DNA of 7,462 nucleotides from an uncultured archaeon A07HN63 (GTDB lineage: Archaea; Halobacteriota; Halobacteria; Halobacteriales; Haloferacaceae), in assembly GCA_000496215.1 (NCBI GenBank), contig KI543195.1, positions 88,274 to 95,735 on the forward strand, in the 5' to 3' direction. How positions within the stretch are numbered: the first letter of the stretch is position 1; every line of letters starts with the position of its first letter. A model generated the notes under the pieces. That model was given only the letters and a program-made list of their open reading frames with translations. It did not search any database and had not been told where the DNA came from. The position numbers were made by a program, and so were the translations under genes. Positions 1 to 6,853 of the stretch are shown here, one piece after another.

Positions 1-58
1 GGCCGCGAGGCCCGGTCTGGGCGAGGACGAGATCGAACAGGAGCTGGTGATCCTATGA
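1..58 (+). CDS. atpC: A-type ATP synthase subunit C, 3' end only (partial)
   Basis: The window opens inside a reading frame (codons start at position 2) that reads AARPGLGEDEIEQELVIL and stops at TGA 56-58. Only these 18 C-terminal residues are visible. The identification rests on context: the frame is in the same direction as atpF and overlaps its ATG by 4 bp (ATGA, 55-58), which is the place of atpC in the haloarchaeal atp operon, and the acidic Glu/Asp-rich tail fits that protein. Subunit C (related to V-type subunit d) is known to cap the central stalk and connect the membrane rotor ring to the A1 motor. The 4 bp overlap suggests translational coupling to atpF. The fragment is too short for a family call by itself. 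Confidence 0.75.
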   Translation, partial: AARPGLGEDEIEQELVIL

Positions 59-381
59 GCAAGGAGATCGCTGTGATCGGCAGTCCGGAGTTCACGACCG
101 GGTTCCGACTCGCGGGTGTCCGCAAATGCGAGAACGTCCCCGACGACGAGAAAGACGAGTCGCTCGACGATGCCGTCGAGCGCGTCCTCGACGACGAGGA
201 TATCGGCATCATCGTCATGCACGACGACGATATGGATCACCTCTCCCGTGGCCCCCGGAACGCAGTCGAGAACAGCGTCGAGCCGACGCTTGTCACCCTC
301 GGTGGGGGCGCGGGCAGCGGCGACCTGCGCGGACAGATCAAACGCGCCATCGGCATCGATCTGATGGAGGAAGACGACTAA
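55..381 (+). CDS. atpF: A-type ATP synthase subunit F
   Basis: This 108-residue protein matches the small Rossmann-like stalk subunit F of archaeal A1Ao ATP synthases in size and fold pattern. Visible parts are the N-terminal strand and turn IAVIGSPEFTTGFRLAGVR (residues 5-23), the central strand DIGIIVMHDDD (49-59) and the C-terminal block VEPTLVTLGGGAGSG (75-89), followed by a helix and an acidic tail. In the known complex, subunit F binds the central stalk with D and influences catalysis in the A3B3 head. The start is the ATG at 55, which overlaps the atpC stop; AGGAG at 39-43 lies 11 bases upstream and can serve as ribosome binding site. The stop is followed after 2 bases by atpA, so the gene sits inside an operon. 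The protein is strongly acidic, as expected for a salt-in halophile. Identity is firm from sequence and position together. Confidence 0.93.
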   Translation: MSKEIAVIGSPEFTTGFRLAGVRKCENVPDDEKDESLDDAVERVLDDEDIGIIVMHDDDMDHLSRGPRNAVENSVEPTLVTLGGGAGSGDLRGQIKRAIGIDLMEEDD

Positions 382-383
382 CT

Positions 384-2140
<1,757 letters not shown>

Positions 2141-2141
<1 letters not shown>

Positions 2142-3550
2142 TGAAAGAATACGAAACTATCAACGAGATCAGCGGACCGCTCGTCTACGCCGAGGTCGAC
2201 GAGCCAATCGGCTACGACGAGATCGTCGAGATCGAAACCGAGGACGGCCGAACGCTTCGCGGCCAGGTGCTGGAATCCAGCGACGGCCTCGTGGCGATTC
2301 AGGTCTTCGAGGGCACCAGCGGGATCGACCTCGACGCCTCCGTGCGCTTCCTCGGCGAGACACTGAAGATGCCCGTCACCGAGGACCTCCTCGGTCGGGT
2401 CATGGACGGCACGGGCCAGCCCATCGACGGCGGCCCCGAGATCGTCCCCGAATCCCGCGAAGATATCATCGGCGCGGCGATCAACCCCTATTCGCGGGAG
2501 TACCCCGAGGAGTTCATCCAGACCGGCGTGAGCGCCATCGACGGCATGAACACGCTGGTTCGGGGCCAGAAGCTCCCGATCTTCTCGGCCTCTGGGCTGC
2601 CGCACAACGAACTGGCGCTCCAGATCGCCCGACAGGCCAGCGTGCCCGAGGAGGAAGAAGACGGCGAGGACGGCAGCGAGTTCGCCGTGATCTTCGGTGC
2701 GATGGGGATCACACAGGAGGAGGCCAACGAGTTCATGGACGACTTCGAGCGCACCGGCGCGCTCGAACGCTCCGTGGTCTTCGCCAACCTCGCGGACGAC
2801 CCCGCCGTCGAGCGGACGGTCACGCCGCGACTCGCCCTGACGACCGCCGAGTACCTCGCCTTCGAGAAGGACTACCACGTTCTCGTCATCCTCACGGACA
2901 TGACCAACTACTGTGAGGCACTGCGCGAGATCGGTGCGGCCCGCGAGGAGGTGCCGGGTCGCCGTGGCTACCCCGGGTACATGTACACCGATCTGGCGAC
3001 GCTCTACGAGCGCGCCGGCCGGATCGAGGGCCGCGAGGGGTCGGTCACGCAGCTGCCGATCCTGACGATGCCCGGCGACGACGACACCCACCCGATCCCG
3101 GATCTGACGGGATACATCACGGAGGGCCAGATCTACGTCGACCGCGATCTCAACAGTCAGGGCGTCCAGCCACCCGTCAACGTCCTGCCCAGCCTCTCGC
3201 GGCTGATGGACGACGGGATCGGCGAGGGCCTGACCCGCGGGGATCACGGCGACGTGGCCGACCAGATGTACGCCGCCTACGCCGAGGGTGAGGACCTGCG
3301 CGACCTCGTGAACATTGTCGGTCGCGAGGCGCTCAGCGACCGGGACAACAAGTATCTCGACTTCGCTGACGACTTCGAGACCGAGTTCATCGATCAGGGC
3401 TTCGACACCAACCGCGAACTCGACGACACCCTCGATATCGGCTGGGACCTGCTCAGCCAGCTACCGAAAGAGGAGCTCAACCGGATCGACGAGGAGCTCA
3501 TCAAGGAGTACTACGACGCAAGCGAAGAAGTCGAAGCGACCGCCGACTAA
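2141..3550 (+). CDS. atpB: A-type ATP synthase regulatory subunit B
   Basis: This 469-residue protein is the non-catalytic partner of AtpA in the A3B3 hexamer. It opens with the beta-barrel motif ISGPLVYAEV (10-19). Where AtpA has the P-loop, this protein reads IFSASGLPHNE (147-157), without the GKT needed for catalysis, which is the family hallmark of B subunits. Further landmarks are PGRRGYPGYMYTDL (272-285) and the alpha/beta signature PPVNVLPSLS (344-353). An acidic loop, EEEEDGEDGSE (170-180), sits after the P-loop-equivalent helix and is probably a halophilic surface loop. The start ATG shares its first base with the last base of the atpA stop. No + strand gene follows: 84 bp later comes the 3' end of the converging hsp20 gene, so atpB is the last gene of this operon here, and atpD, expected next in many haloarchaea, is missing at this spot. 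Confidence 0.98.
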
Positions 3551-3634
3551 ACTCGCTGTTTTCCGTTTCCGCAACGTTCGTCCTGACACTCACCAGCGGC
3601 GCACTGACACGCAAAGGCAGCTATGCCACGTCTG
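3551..3634. other. Convergent intergenic region atpB / hsp20
   Basis: These 84 bases lie between the stops of two converging genes. On the + strand a pyrimidine-rich stretch with TTTT (3559-3562) and TTT (3566-3568) follows the atpB stop within 10-18 bases. It resembles the short U-tracts where archaeal transcription can end, but it has no clear hairpin and is weak. A heptamer CTGACAC occurs twice (3583-3589 and 3604-3610), which may be chance. I see no open frame or RNA gene in it. Confidence 0.4.
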
Positions 3635-4066
3635 TTATTCTACGTCGATCTCGTGGCCACCGGCCGCGTCGGGGTCGAGTTTCGGCAGCGTCACCGTCAG
3701 CACGCCGTTGGTGTAGCTTGCGGTCGCCGACGCGGCGTCGACCTCCGCGGGCAACGGAATCCGGCGGCTGACCGACTGGTGGCTGCGTTCCTTGCGGTGG
3801 TAGTGGGCGTCCTCGTCGACCGTCTCGCGGTCGGACTCCGCGCTGAGCGTGACCAACTCGCGGTCGGCCCGGAGGTCGATCTCGTCCTCGGCGTACCCCG
3901 GCAGATCGGCTGCAACGACGATGTCGTCGCCGGTGTCGGCCACGTCGACGGTGATCTCCGCGAGGACGCCGCCGCCCTCGAAGGTGCGGCTCAGGTCGCT
4001 GAACTCGCGGTTCATCCGCTCGATCAACTCGTCGAGTTCCTCGAAGGGGTTGGGTTTCTCGGGCAT
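3635..4066 (-). CDS. Hsp20-family small heat-shock protein
   Basis: This 143-residue protein is a small heat-shock (alpha-crystallin type) chaperone, expected to form cytoplasmic oligomers that hold unfolding proteins without using ATP. The N-terminal arm is short (1-36, starting MPEKPNPFEELDEL). The alpha-crystallin domain spans about 37-128: strands around ITVDVADTGDDIVVAADLPGY (split at 38-47 and 48-58), the YHRKERSHQSVSRRIPLP segment (89-106) typical of the family, and the conserved A-x-x-x-N-GVL motif ending at G121-V122-L123. A C-terminal I140-D-V142 resembles the IxI/V anchor used in oligomer assembly. The frame stays open upstream to 4291, but that stretch lies over pheA on the same strand; the ATG at 4066 starts a typical Hsp20 N-terminus. 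It lies 79 bp downstream of pheA and converges on atpB. An A/T-rich tract about 32-37 bases before the start could be its own promoter. The subfamily name is not determinable. Confidence 0.93.
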   Translation of the reverse strand: MPEKPNPFEELDELIERMNREFSDLSRTFEGGGVLAEITVDVADTGDDIVVAADLPGYAEDEIDLRADRELVTLSAESDRETVDEDAHYHRKERSHQSVSRRIPLPAEVDAASATASYTNGVLTVTLPKLDPDAAGGHEIDVE

Positions 4067-4095
4067 ACCTGTCCGTTTGTCGTGAGACGGCTTGA

Positions 4096-4126
4096 GATTT
4101 TTTGTCGTCTCTGTGGCAACAAAATA
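4096..4126 (-). promoter_or_regulatory. Possible hsp20 promoter elements
   Basis: In the 79 bp between pheA and hsp20, which is otherwise without a gene, the minus strand carries AAAAAA (4103 down to 4098), 32-37 bases before the hsp20 ATG, and farther up a TATTTTG element (about 4126-4119). Either could be a TATA box; the nearer one would give a transcript with a very short leader, as is usual in haloarchaea. I see no clear inverted repeat marking a heat-shock operator. Call made on spacing and base composition only. Confidence 0.3.
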
Positions 4127-4145
4127 CCGACCGGTCGCCACGGGC

Positions 4146-4958
4146 TCAGTACAGCACGTGTTTCGTGTCGTAGGAGCCGAGGTTGCGCACCCAGCCCTCG
4201 GCGGCGATCTCGTCGATCTCGTCGATGGCCGTCTGTACGCGACTCTCGTAGACGCCGGCCTCGATATCGAAGTGGAAGAGGTAGTCGCCAAGCCGCGCGC
4301 CGCTGGGCCGGGATTCGACCCGAGAGAGATTGATGTCGCGGTCGGCGAACGCTTCCAAGAGTTCCAGCAGCAGGCCGGGGTAGTTGGCGCTGGGGTAGAC
4401 GATCAGCGTGGTCTTGCCGCCGGCGTCGGTCCGCTCGGCTGGTGGCGCAACGGTGAAAAACCGAGTGGCGTTGGAATCCTGATCCTGAATATCCTCGGCG
4501 AGGATCTGGAGGTCGGTGCCGTTGGTCGCGTTGTCGGGGTGGCCGATACCGGCGACCGAGGCGTTCTCGCGCGCGGACTCCACGCCGCGGGCGGTGCTGG
4601 CGACGGCCTCCCGGGTTGCATCGGGGTAGTGTTCTTCGAGATAGCTACGGCACTGGGCGAGCGCCTGCGAGTGGCTGGCGACAGTGTCGAAACTGTCGCC
4701 CTGTGCGAGCAACGCGTGGCGGATCGGTGTGACGATCTCGCTGACGACGGCGGTTTCGTGATCGGCCAGCGCGTCGAGCGTCTCGGTGACGCTGCCCTCG
4801 ATACTGTTCTCGATGGGGACGACGCCGCGTTCGAAATCGCCGTCGGCAACGGCCTCGATGATCGCGGTCACCGACTCGCGGAACGACACGTCGTCGGCGA
4901 CAGCGCGGGCGGCTCGATGCGAGTAGGTTCCCGTAGGGCCAAGCGTAACTGCGTCCAT
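4146..4958 (-). CDS. pheA: Prephenate dehydratase with C-terminal ACT domain
   Basis: This 270-residue enzyme converts prephenate to phenylpyruvate in phenylalanine biosynthesis; the length fits a monofunctional dehydratase without a chorismate mutase domain. The catalytic part shows GPTGTYSHRAA (7-17), VPIENSIEGSV (47-57), HSQALAQC (96-103) and NATRFF (163-168), whose Thr-Arg-Phe is the family's catalytic signature. An ACT regulatory domain follows (about 182-262) with the ESRP motif (215-218) that in characterised enzymes binds the feedback inhibitor phenylalanine. The other half of that site, usually PGAL, reads PGLL here (194-197). The start at 4958 gives the conserved MDAVTLGPTGTYS N-terminus. 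The gene lies 46 bp downstream of hisE, and the gap holds a TATA-like tract 23-30 bases before its ATG, so it may have its own leaderless transcript. Function is secure; allosteric control is inferred from the ACT domain. Confidence 0.97.
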   Translation of the reverse strand: MDAVTLGPTGTYSHRAARAVADDVSFRESVTAIIEAVADGDFERGVVPIENSIEGSVTETLDALADHETAVVSEIVTPIRHALLAQGDSFDTVASHSQALAQCRSYLEEHYPDATREAVASTARGVESARENASVAGIGHPDNATNGTDLQILAEDIQDQDSNATRFFTVAPPAERTDAGGKTTLIVYPSANYPGLLLELLEAFADRDINLSRVESRPSGARLGDYLFHFDIEAGVYESRVQTAIDEIDEIAAEGWVRNLGSYDTKHVLY

Positions 4959-4980
4959 TGGGTGTGCTTCAGCAAGCTAT

Positions 4981-4988
4981 CTAAAAAA
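4981..4988 (-). promoter_or_regulatory. Probable TATA box of pheA (also T-tract after hisE)
   Basis: On the minus strand the hisE-pheA gap reads CGCGTTTTTTAGATAG, with TTTTTTAG at 4988-4981, centred about 27 bases before the pheA ATG at 4958. This is the spacing expected for a TATA box when transcription begins at or next to the start codon. The same T-tract, about 17-22 bases after the hisE stop, could also act as its terminator. The two readings do not exclude each other. Confidence 0.42.
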
Positions 4989-5004
4989 CGCGTCGGGAGC
5001 ACGC

Positions 5005-5331
5005 TCAAAATCGCGATTCGAGTTCGTCACGCAGGTCGTCGACGCTCAAGTCCTTCATCGCAAACAGCACCAGCAGGTGGTACACGAAATCAGCCGACTC
5101 GTACTGGAGGTCGTCGAGGTTGTCGTCCTTTGCTGCCAGAATAACCTCGGTTGCTTCCTCGCCCAGTTTTTCGAGGACTTCGTTTTCGCCCTTCTCGTGG
5201 GTGAACAACGAGGCCGTGTAGGAGTCATCCGGCAACTCGGCCTGCCGCTGTTTGATCGTGGCGAACAACGAATCAAGCACGGCCTCGGCGTCGTCAGTAT
5301 CAACAGCCGCCGGATCATCGGCGTCGCTCAT
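5005..5331 (-). CDS. hisE: Phosphoribosyl-ATP pyrophosphohydrolase
   Basis: This 108-residue enzyme hydrolyses phosphoribosyl-ATP to phosphoribosyl-AMP and diphosphate, the second step of histidine biosynthesis, in the cytoplasm. It belongs to the all-alpha MazG-like NTP pyrophosphatase group: the metal-binding pattern ExxE...ExxD is present as E59/E62 in EKLGEEATEV (54-63) and E78/D81 in YESADFVYHLLVL (77-89). The motif SYTASLFTHEKGENEVLEK (37-55) is typical of HisE. An acidic stretch of about 17 residues precedes the first helix. The ATG at 5331 overlaps the pdxT stop by 4 bp (ATGA on the minus strand), which fixes the start and suggests coupled translation. HisE here is a separate protein and is not fused to HisI. 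No other his gene is in the window, so its partners must lie elsewhere. Confidence 0.96.
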   Translation of the reverse strand: MSDADDPAAVDTDDAEAVLDSLFATIKQRQAELPDDSYTASLFTHEKGENEVLEKLGEEATEVILAAKDDNLDDLQYESADFVYHLLVLFAMKDLSVDDLRDELESRF

Positions 5332-5942
5332 CGACTGGCCTCCGGGGTATCGGTTGTAGGCTGGTCGTCATCAAACAGCGCGAGTTCGTGGACGCGATTG
5401 TCGTCGGTCAACTCGGGGTGGAACGAGGTGGCGACGACCGGCCCCTGTCGAACGGCAACCGGGCTGTCATCCCAGTCGGCCAGTACCTCGACATCGTCGC
5501 CGACGGAATCGATCAGCGGCGCGCGGATGAACACCGCCGGGAACGGCTCGTCGAGCCCCGCGATGTCGAGTGGGGCCTCGAAGCTGTCCTTCTGTCGGCC
5601 GAAGGCGTTGCGGTCGACCGTGATATCGAGCAGGTCGAGCGACTGCACACGGTCGTCCTGCGGGTCGCGGGCAGCGACGATCAGCCCGGCACACGTCGCC
5701 AGAATAGGCTTCCCGCTCTCGACGTGGTCGCGGATCTCGGTGTCGATGCCCTCGCTGTCGAGCAGGCGGGAGATCGCCGTCGACTCCCCGCCGGGCATGA
5801 GCAACACGTCGCAGTCGGGGACGATCCCGGACTCGCGGATCGTCGTCACCTCGATAGCGACGCCGCGGGCGTCGGCGACCCGCCGGATCGCCGCGGCGTG
5901 TTCGCTTACGTCACCCTGAACGGCGATAACGCCAGCTTTCAT
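5328..5942 (-). CDS. pdxT: Pyridoxal 5'-phosphate synthase glutaminase subunit
   Basis: PdxT is the class I glutamine amidotransferase that supplies ammonia to PdxS for ribose-5-phosphate-dependent pyridoxal phosphate synthesis (vitamin B6). The 204-residue product has GVIAVQGDVSEH (4-15), the oxyanion-loop motif PGGES (50-54), the catalytic cysteine C84 in ATCAGLIVA (82-90), the specific RNAFGRQKDSFE block (111-122), and the remaining triad residues H175 and E177 in SFHPEL (173-178). All key residues are intact. The frame is open to 5987, but the ATG at 5942 gives the conserved MKAGVIAVQGD start. The C-terminus (about 190-204, DDDQPTTDTPEASR) is a polar tail that runs into hisE, with a 4 bp overlap. 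secG lies 64 bp upstream in the same direction. The partner gene pdxS is not in this window and must be elsewhere for the enzyme to work. Confidence 0.97.
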   Translation of the reverse strand: MKAGVIAVQGDVSEHAAAIRRVADARGVAIEVTTIRESGIVPDCDVLLMPGGESTAISRLLDSEGIDTEIRDHVESGKPILATCAGLIVAARDPQDDRVQSLDLLDITVDRNAFGRQKDSFEAPLDIAGLDEPFPAVFIRAPLIDSVGDDVEVLADWDDSPVAVRQGPVVATSFHPELTDDNRVHELALFDDDQPTTDTPEASR

Positions 5943-5961
5943 ACCTGAATCACGGGAGCGG

Positions 5962-5972
5962 CAAAGAAAAAC
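5962..5972 (-). promoter_or_regulatory. T-rich tract between secG and pdxT (terminator or TATA-like)
   Basis: The minus strand reads GTTTTTCTTTG (5972 down to 5962), about 35-45 bases after the secG stop and 20-30 bases before the pdxT ATG. The tract fits a U-tract transcription end for secG, and its spacing would also suit a weak promoter element for pdxT. The sequence does not decide between them. Confidence 0.28.
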
Positions 5973-6006
5973 CACCGGATCGAGCAATCGAGGCGCTCGG
6001 AGCCGA

Positions 6007-6165
6007 TCAGACCGTCAGCGTCAAGATCTGCACGAAGATACCGAACAGCAGCGCAAACGCCATCACGGTTTTCGGGTCGATACGGATCGCGTTGCGGTCC
6101 TCGGAGTCGAAGTACCGGACGAGGCCGGCACTGGACATGAGCCCGCTGTCACCACTGGAAGCCAT
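6007..6165 (-). CDS. secG: Preprotein translocase subunit Sec61 beta / SecG
   Basis: This 52-residue protein is the archaeal Sec61-beta homologue, often named SecG in haloarchaea, a small peripheral subunit of the SecYE protein-conducting channel. The cytoplasmic N-terminus has the family motif GLMSSAGLVRYFDSED (8-23) and DPK (30-32); a single C-terminal membrane segment follows (about 33-50, TVMAFALLFGIFVQILTL). The size and tail-anchored layout are typical. A longer reading frame on this strand reaches 6678, but it runs back through the thioredoxin gene and most of it is shadow; the ATG at 6165 gives the expected protein and lies 28 bases from a TATA-like element. Met10 is a possible but less likely start. 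It is divergent from the thioredoxin gene (105 bp between starts) and heads the minus-strand series secG-pdxT-hisE-pheA-hsp20. Confidence 0.93.
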   Translation of the reverse strand: MASSGDSGLMSSAGLVRYFDSEDRNAIRIDPKTVMAFALLFGIFVQILTLTV

Positions 6166-6189
6166 TGCTGACCGTCCAGCCGTCAGCGA

Positions 6190-6203
6190 CCTAAGCGTTT
6201 CGG
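6190..6203 (-). promoter_or_regulatory. Probable secG promoter (TATA-like element)
   Basis: On the minus strand CCGAAACGCTTAGG runs from 6203 to 6190. CTTAGG is centred about 27-28 bases before the secG ATG, the spacing of a TATA box for a leaderless transcript, and the purine-rich GAAAC before it fits a BRE. This is one half of the divergent secG/thioredoxin region. Confidence 0.42.
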
Positions 6204-6229
6204 CTCGCAGTGGCTGTAATCGCGGTGTG

Positions 6230-6241
6230 GAAACCCTTATC
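6230..6241 (+). promoter_or_regulatory. Probable promoter of the thioredoxin-like gene
   Basis: GAAACCCTTATC contains a TTAT core (6237-6240) about 31-34 bases before the ATG at 6271, which would place the transcription start within a few bases of the start codon. Together with the secG element it makes the 105 bp gap a compact back-to-back promoter region. The call rests on spacing and base composition. Confidence 0.42.
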
Positions 6242-6270
6242 ACCGCGTCTTGGTAAGGCTCGGGCGGACA

Positions 6271-6537
6271 ATGACCGTTCGACTGACAGACTTCTACGCC
6301 GACTGGTGCGGCCCGTGTAAGACGCAGGACCCGATTCTCGAAGAGCTCGAAGCCGACTACGAGGACGTGGAGTTCGACAAGGTCGACGTCGACGAGGAGC
6401 AGGAGGTCGCAAACGAGTATCAGGTTCGCTCGCTGCCGACGCTCGTCATCGAGAACGACGACGGCATCGTCGAGCGGTTCGTCGGTGTCACCCAGCGCGG
6501 CGATCTCGAAGCCGCGCTCGACGACGCCGGCGCGTAG
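6271..6537 (+). CDS. Thioredoxin-like protein (short form)
   Basis: This 88-residue thioredoxin-fold protein has the redox motif WCGPC (12-16), the buried-acid position D7 in TDFYADW, equivalent to Asp26 of E. coli thioredoxin, and the cis-proline P56 in RSLPTLVIE (53-61). It is therefore expected to be an active dithiol-disulfide oxidoreductase or glutaredoxin-like protein in the cytoplasm. It lacks the first strand and helix of standard thioredoxins (about 105 residues, with around 20 more residues before the active site). Short archaeal thioredoxins of this type are known. An in-frame TTG at 6250 would add only seven residues and lies within a likely promoter leader, so the ATG at 6271 is preferred. 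It is divergent from secG and is followed after 52 bp by the L40e gene. Its reductase and targets cannot be told from here. Confidence 0.92.
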   Translation: MTVRLTDFYADWCGPCKTQDPILEELEADYEDVEFDKVDVDEEQEVANEYQVRSLPTLVIENDDGIVERFVGVTQRGDLEAALDDAGA

Positions 6538-6557
6538 GCCGTTCTCCGTTCTCGGAA

Positions 6558-6567
6558 CTGTTAAACA
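6558..6567 (+). promoter_or_regulatory. Probable L40e promoter (TATA-like element)
   Basis: CTGTTAAACA has TTAAA at 6561-6565, 25-29 bases before the L40e ATG at 6590. This is the spacing expected for a haloarchaeal TATA box with a leaderless or nearly leaderless transcript, so L40e is probably transcribed independently of the thioredoxin gene just upstream. GGCGAGG at 6581-6587 could alternatively help ribosome binding on a longer readthrough transcript. Confidence 0.42.
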
Positions 6568-6589
6568 GCGACCCCGACAAGGCGAGGAT

Positions 6590-6739
6590 ATGCCAGCCAA
6601 CGAGATCGCTGCCGACCGAACGCTCGACAAGCAGATCTGTATGCGGTGTAACGCGCGCAACGCACCGGAGGCAGACAACTGCCGGAAATGCGGCTACGGA
6701 AATCTCCGCACGAAAGCAAAAGAGCGACGCGCAGCCTGA
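6590..6739 (+). CDS. rpl40e: 50S ribosomal protein L40e
   Basis: This 49-residue protein is the archaeal counterpart of eukaryotic ribosomal protein eL40 (the ribosomal half of the ubiquitin-L40 fusion in eukaryotes). It contains a zinc ribbon with four cysteines as two CxxC pairs, C17-C20 (ICMRCNARN) and C31-C34 (CRKCGYGNLR), followed by a basic tail (KAKERRAA) that would contact rRNA. All four zinc ligands are present and the length is normal. The frame is open upstream through the thioredoxin gene, but the ATG at 6590 gives the typical N-terminus and lies at the right distance from a TATA-like box. It is the last + strand gene in the window and converges on the hydrolase gene, with 114 bp between stops. 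The basic tail contrasts with the acidic neighbours, as expected for an rRNA-binding protein. Confidence 0.96.
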   Translation: MPANEIAADRTLDKQICMRCNARNAPEADNCRKCGYGNLRTKAKERRAA

Positions 6740-6749
6740 AGCAATCCGC

Positions 6750-6757
6750 TATTTTTG
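6750..6757 (+). terminator. Possible L40e terminator (T-tract)
   Basis: TATTTTTG, with five T (6752-6756), lies 13-17 bases after the L40e stop. Short U-tracts of this kind are common archaeal termination signals and need no hairpin; none is visible directly upstream. This is a weak, composition-based call. Confidence 0.35.
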
Positions 6758-6796
6758 CCGTCACCGACGACCAGCGAGCGACAGCCACATCGCGGT

Positions 6797-6849
6797 CGGG
6801 GCTGCGGGGACAGCCCTGTTGCTGGCGGGGCTTCGGGGACAGCAACGGG
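6797..6849 (+). repeat. Direct repeat with four GGGG tracts and nested hairpins
   Basis: CGGGGCTGCGGGGACAGC (6797-6814) recurs at 6826-6843 with one difference (G to T at the eighth base), 29 bp apart. The pair places exactly four GGGG runs on the + strand (6798-6801, 6806-6809, 6827-6830, 6835-6838), with loops of 4, 17 and 4 bases, a pattern compatible with a G-quadruplex. Two hairpins are alternatives: GGGCTG (6799-6804) with CAGCCC (6811-6816), and GTTGCTG (6818-6824) with CAGCAAC (6840-6846). The unit lies between two converging genes, just past the hydrolase stop. It could contribute to transcription termination or be a local duplication; the function is unknown. Confidence 0.6.
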
Positions 6850-6853
6850 ATCG

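Noticed and set aside
126..383. Upstream extension of the atpA frame by 86 codons
   Set aside because: The extension lies inside atpF, is Arg-rich and unlike any A subunit, and the ATG at 384 has the expected N-terminus and position.
3583..3610. CTGACAC twice between atpB and hsp20 as an operator or repeat
   Set aside because: A 7-base match in a direct orientation within 28 bases is easily chance, and no dyad symmetry or third copy supports it.
4092..5144. Long + strand open frame (350 codons) opposite pheA and hisE
   Set aside because: It covers two real minus-strand genes and their gap, with no motif and no plausible start signal.
6250..6270. TTG start for the thioredoxin gene
   Set aside because: The added residues (VRLGRT) have no family support and lie just after the promoter-like element; the ATG at 6271 fits better.
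6007..6678. Long minus-strand frame (223 codons) that ends as secG
   Set aside because: Only the last 52 codons match Sec61 beta; the rest is antisense to the thioredoxin and L40e genes and crosses the likely secG promoter.
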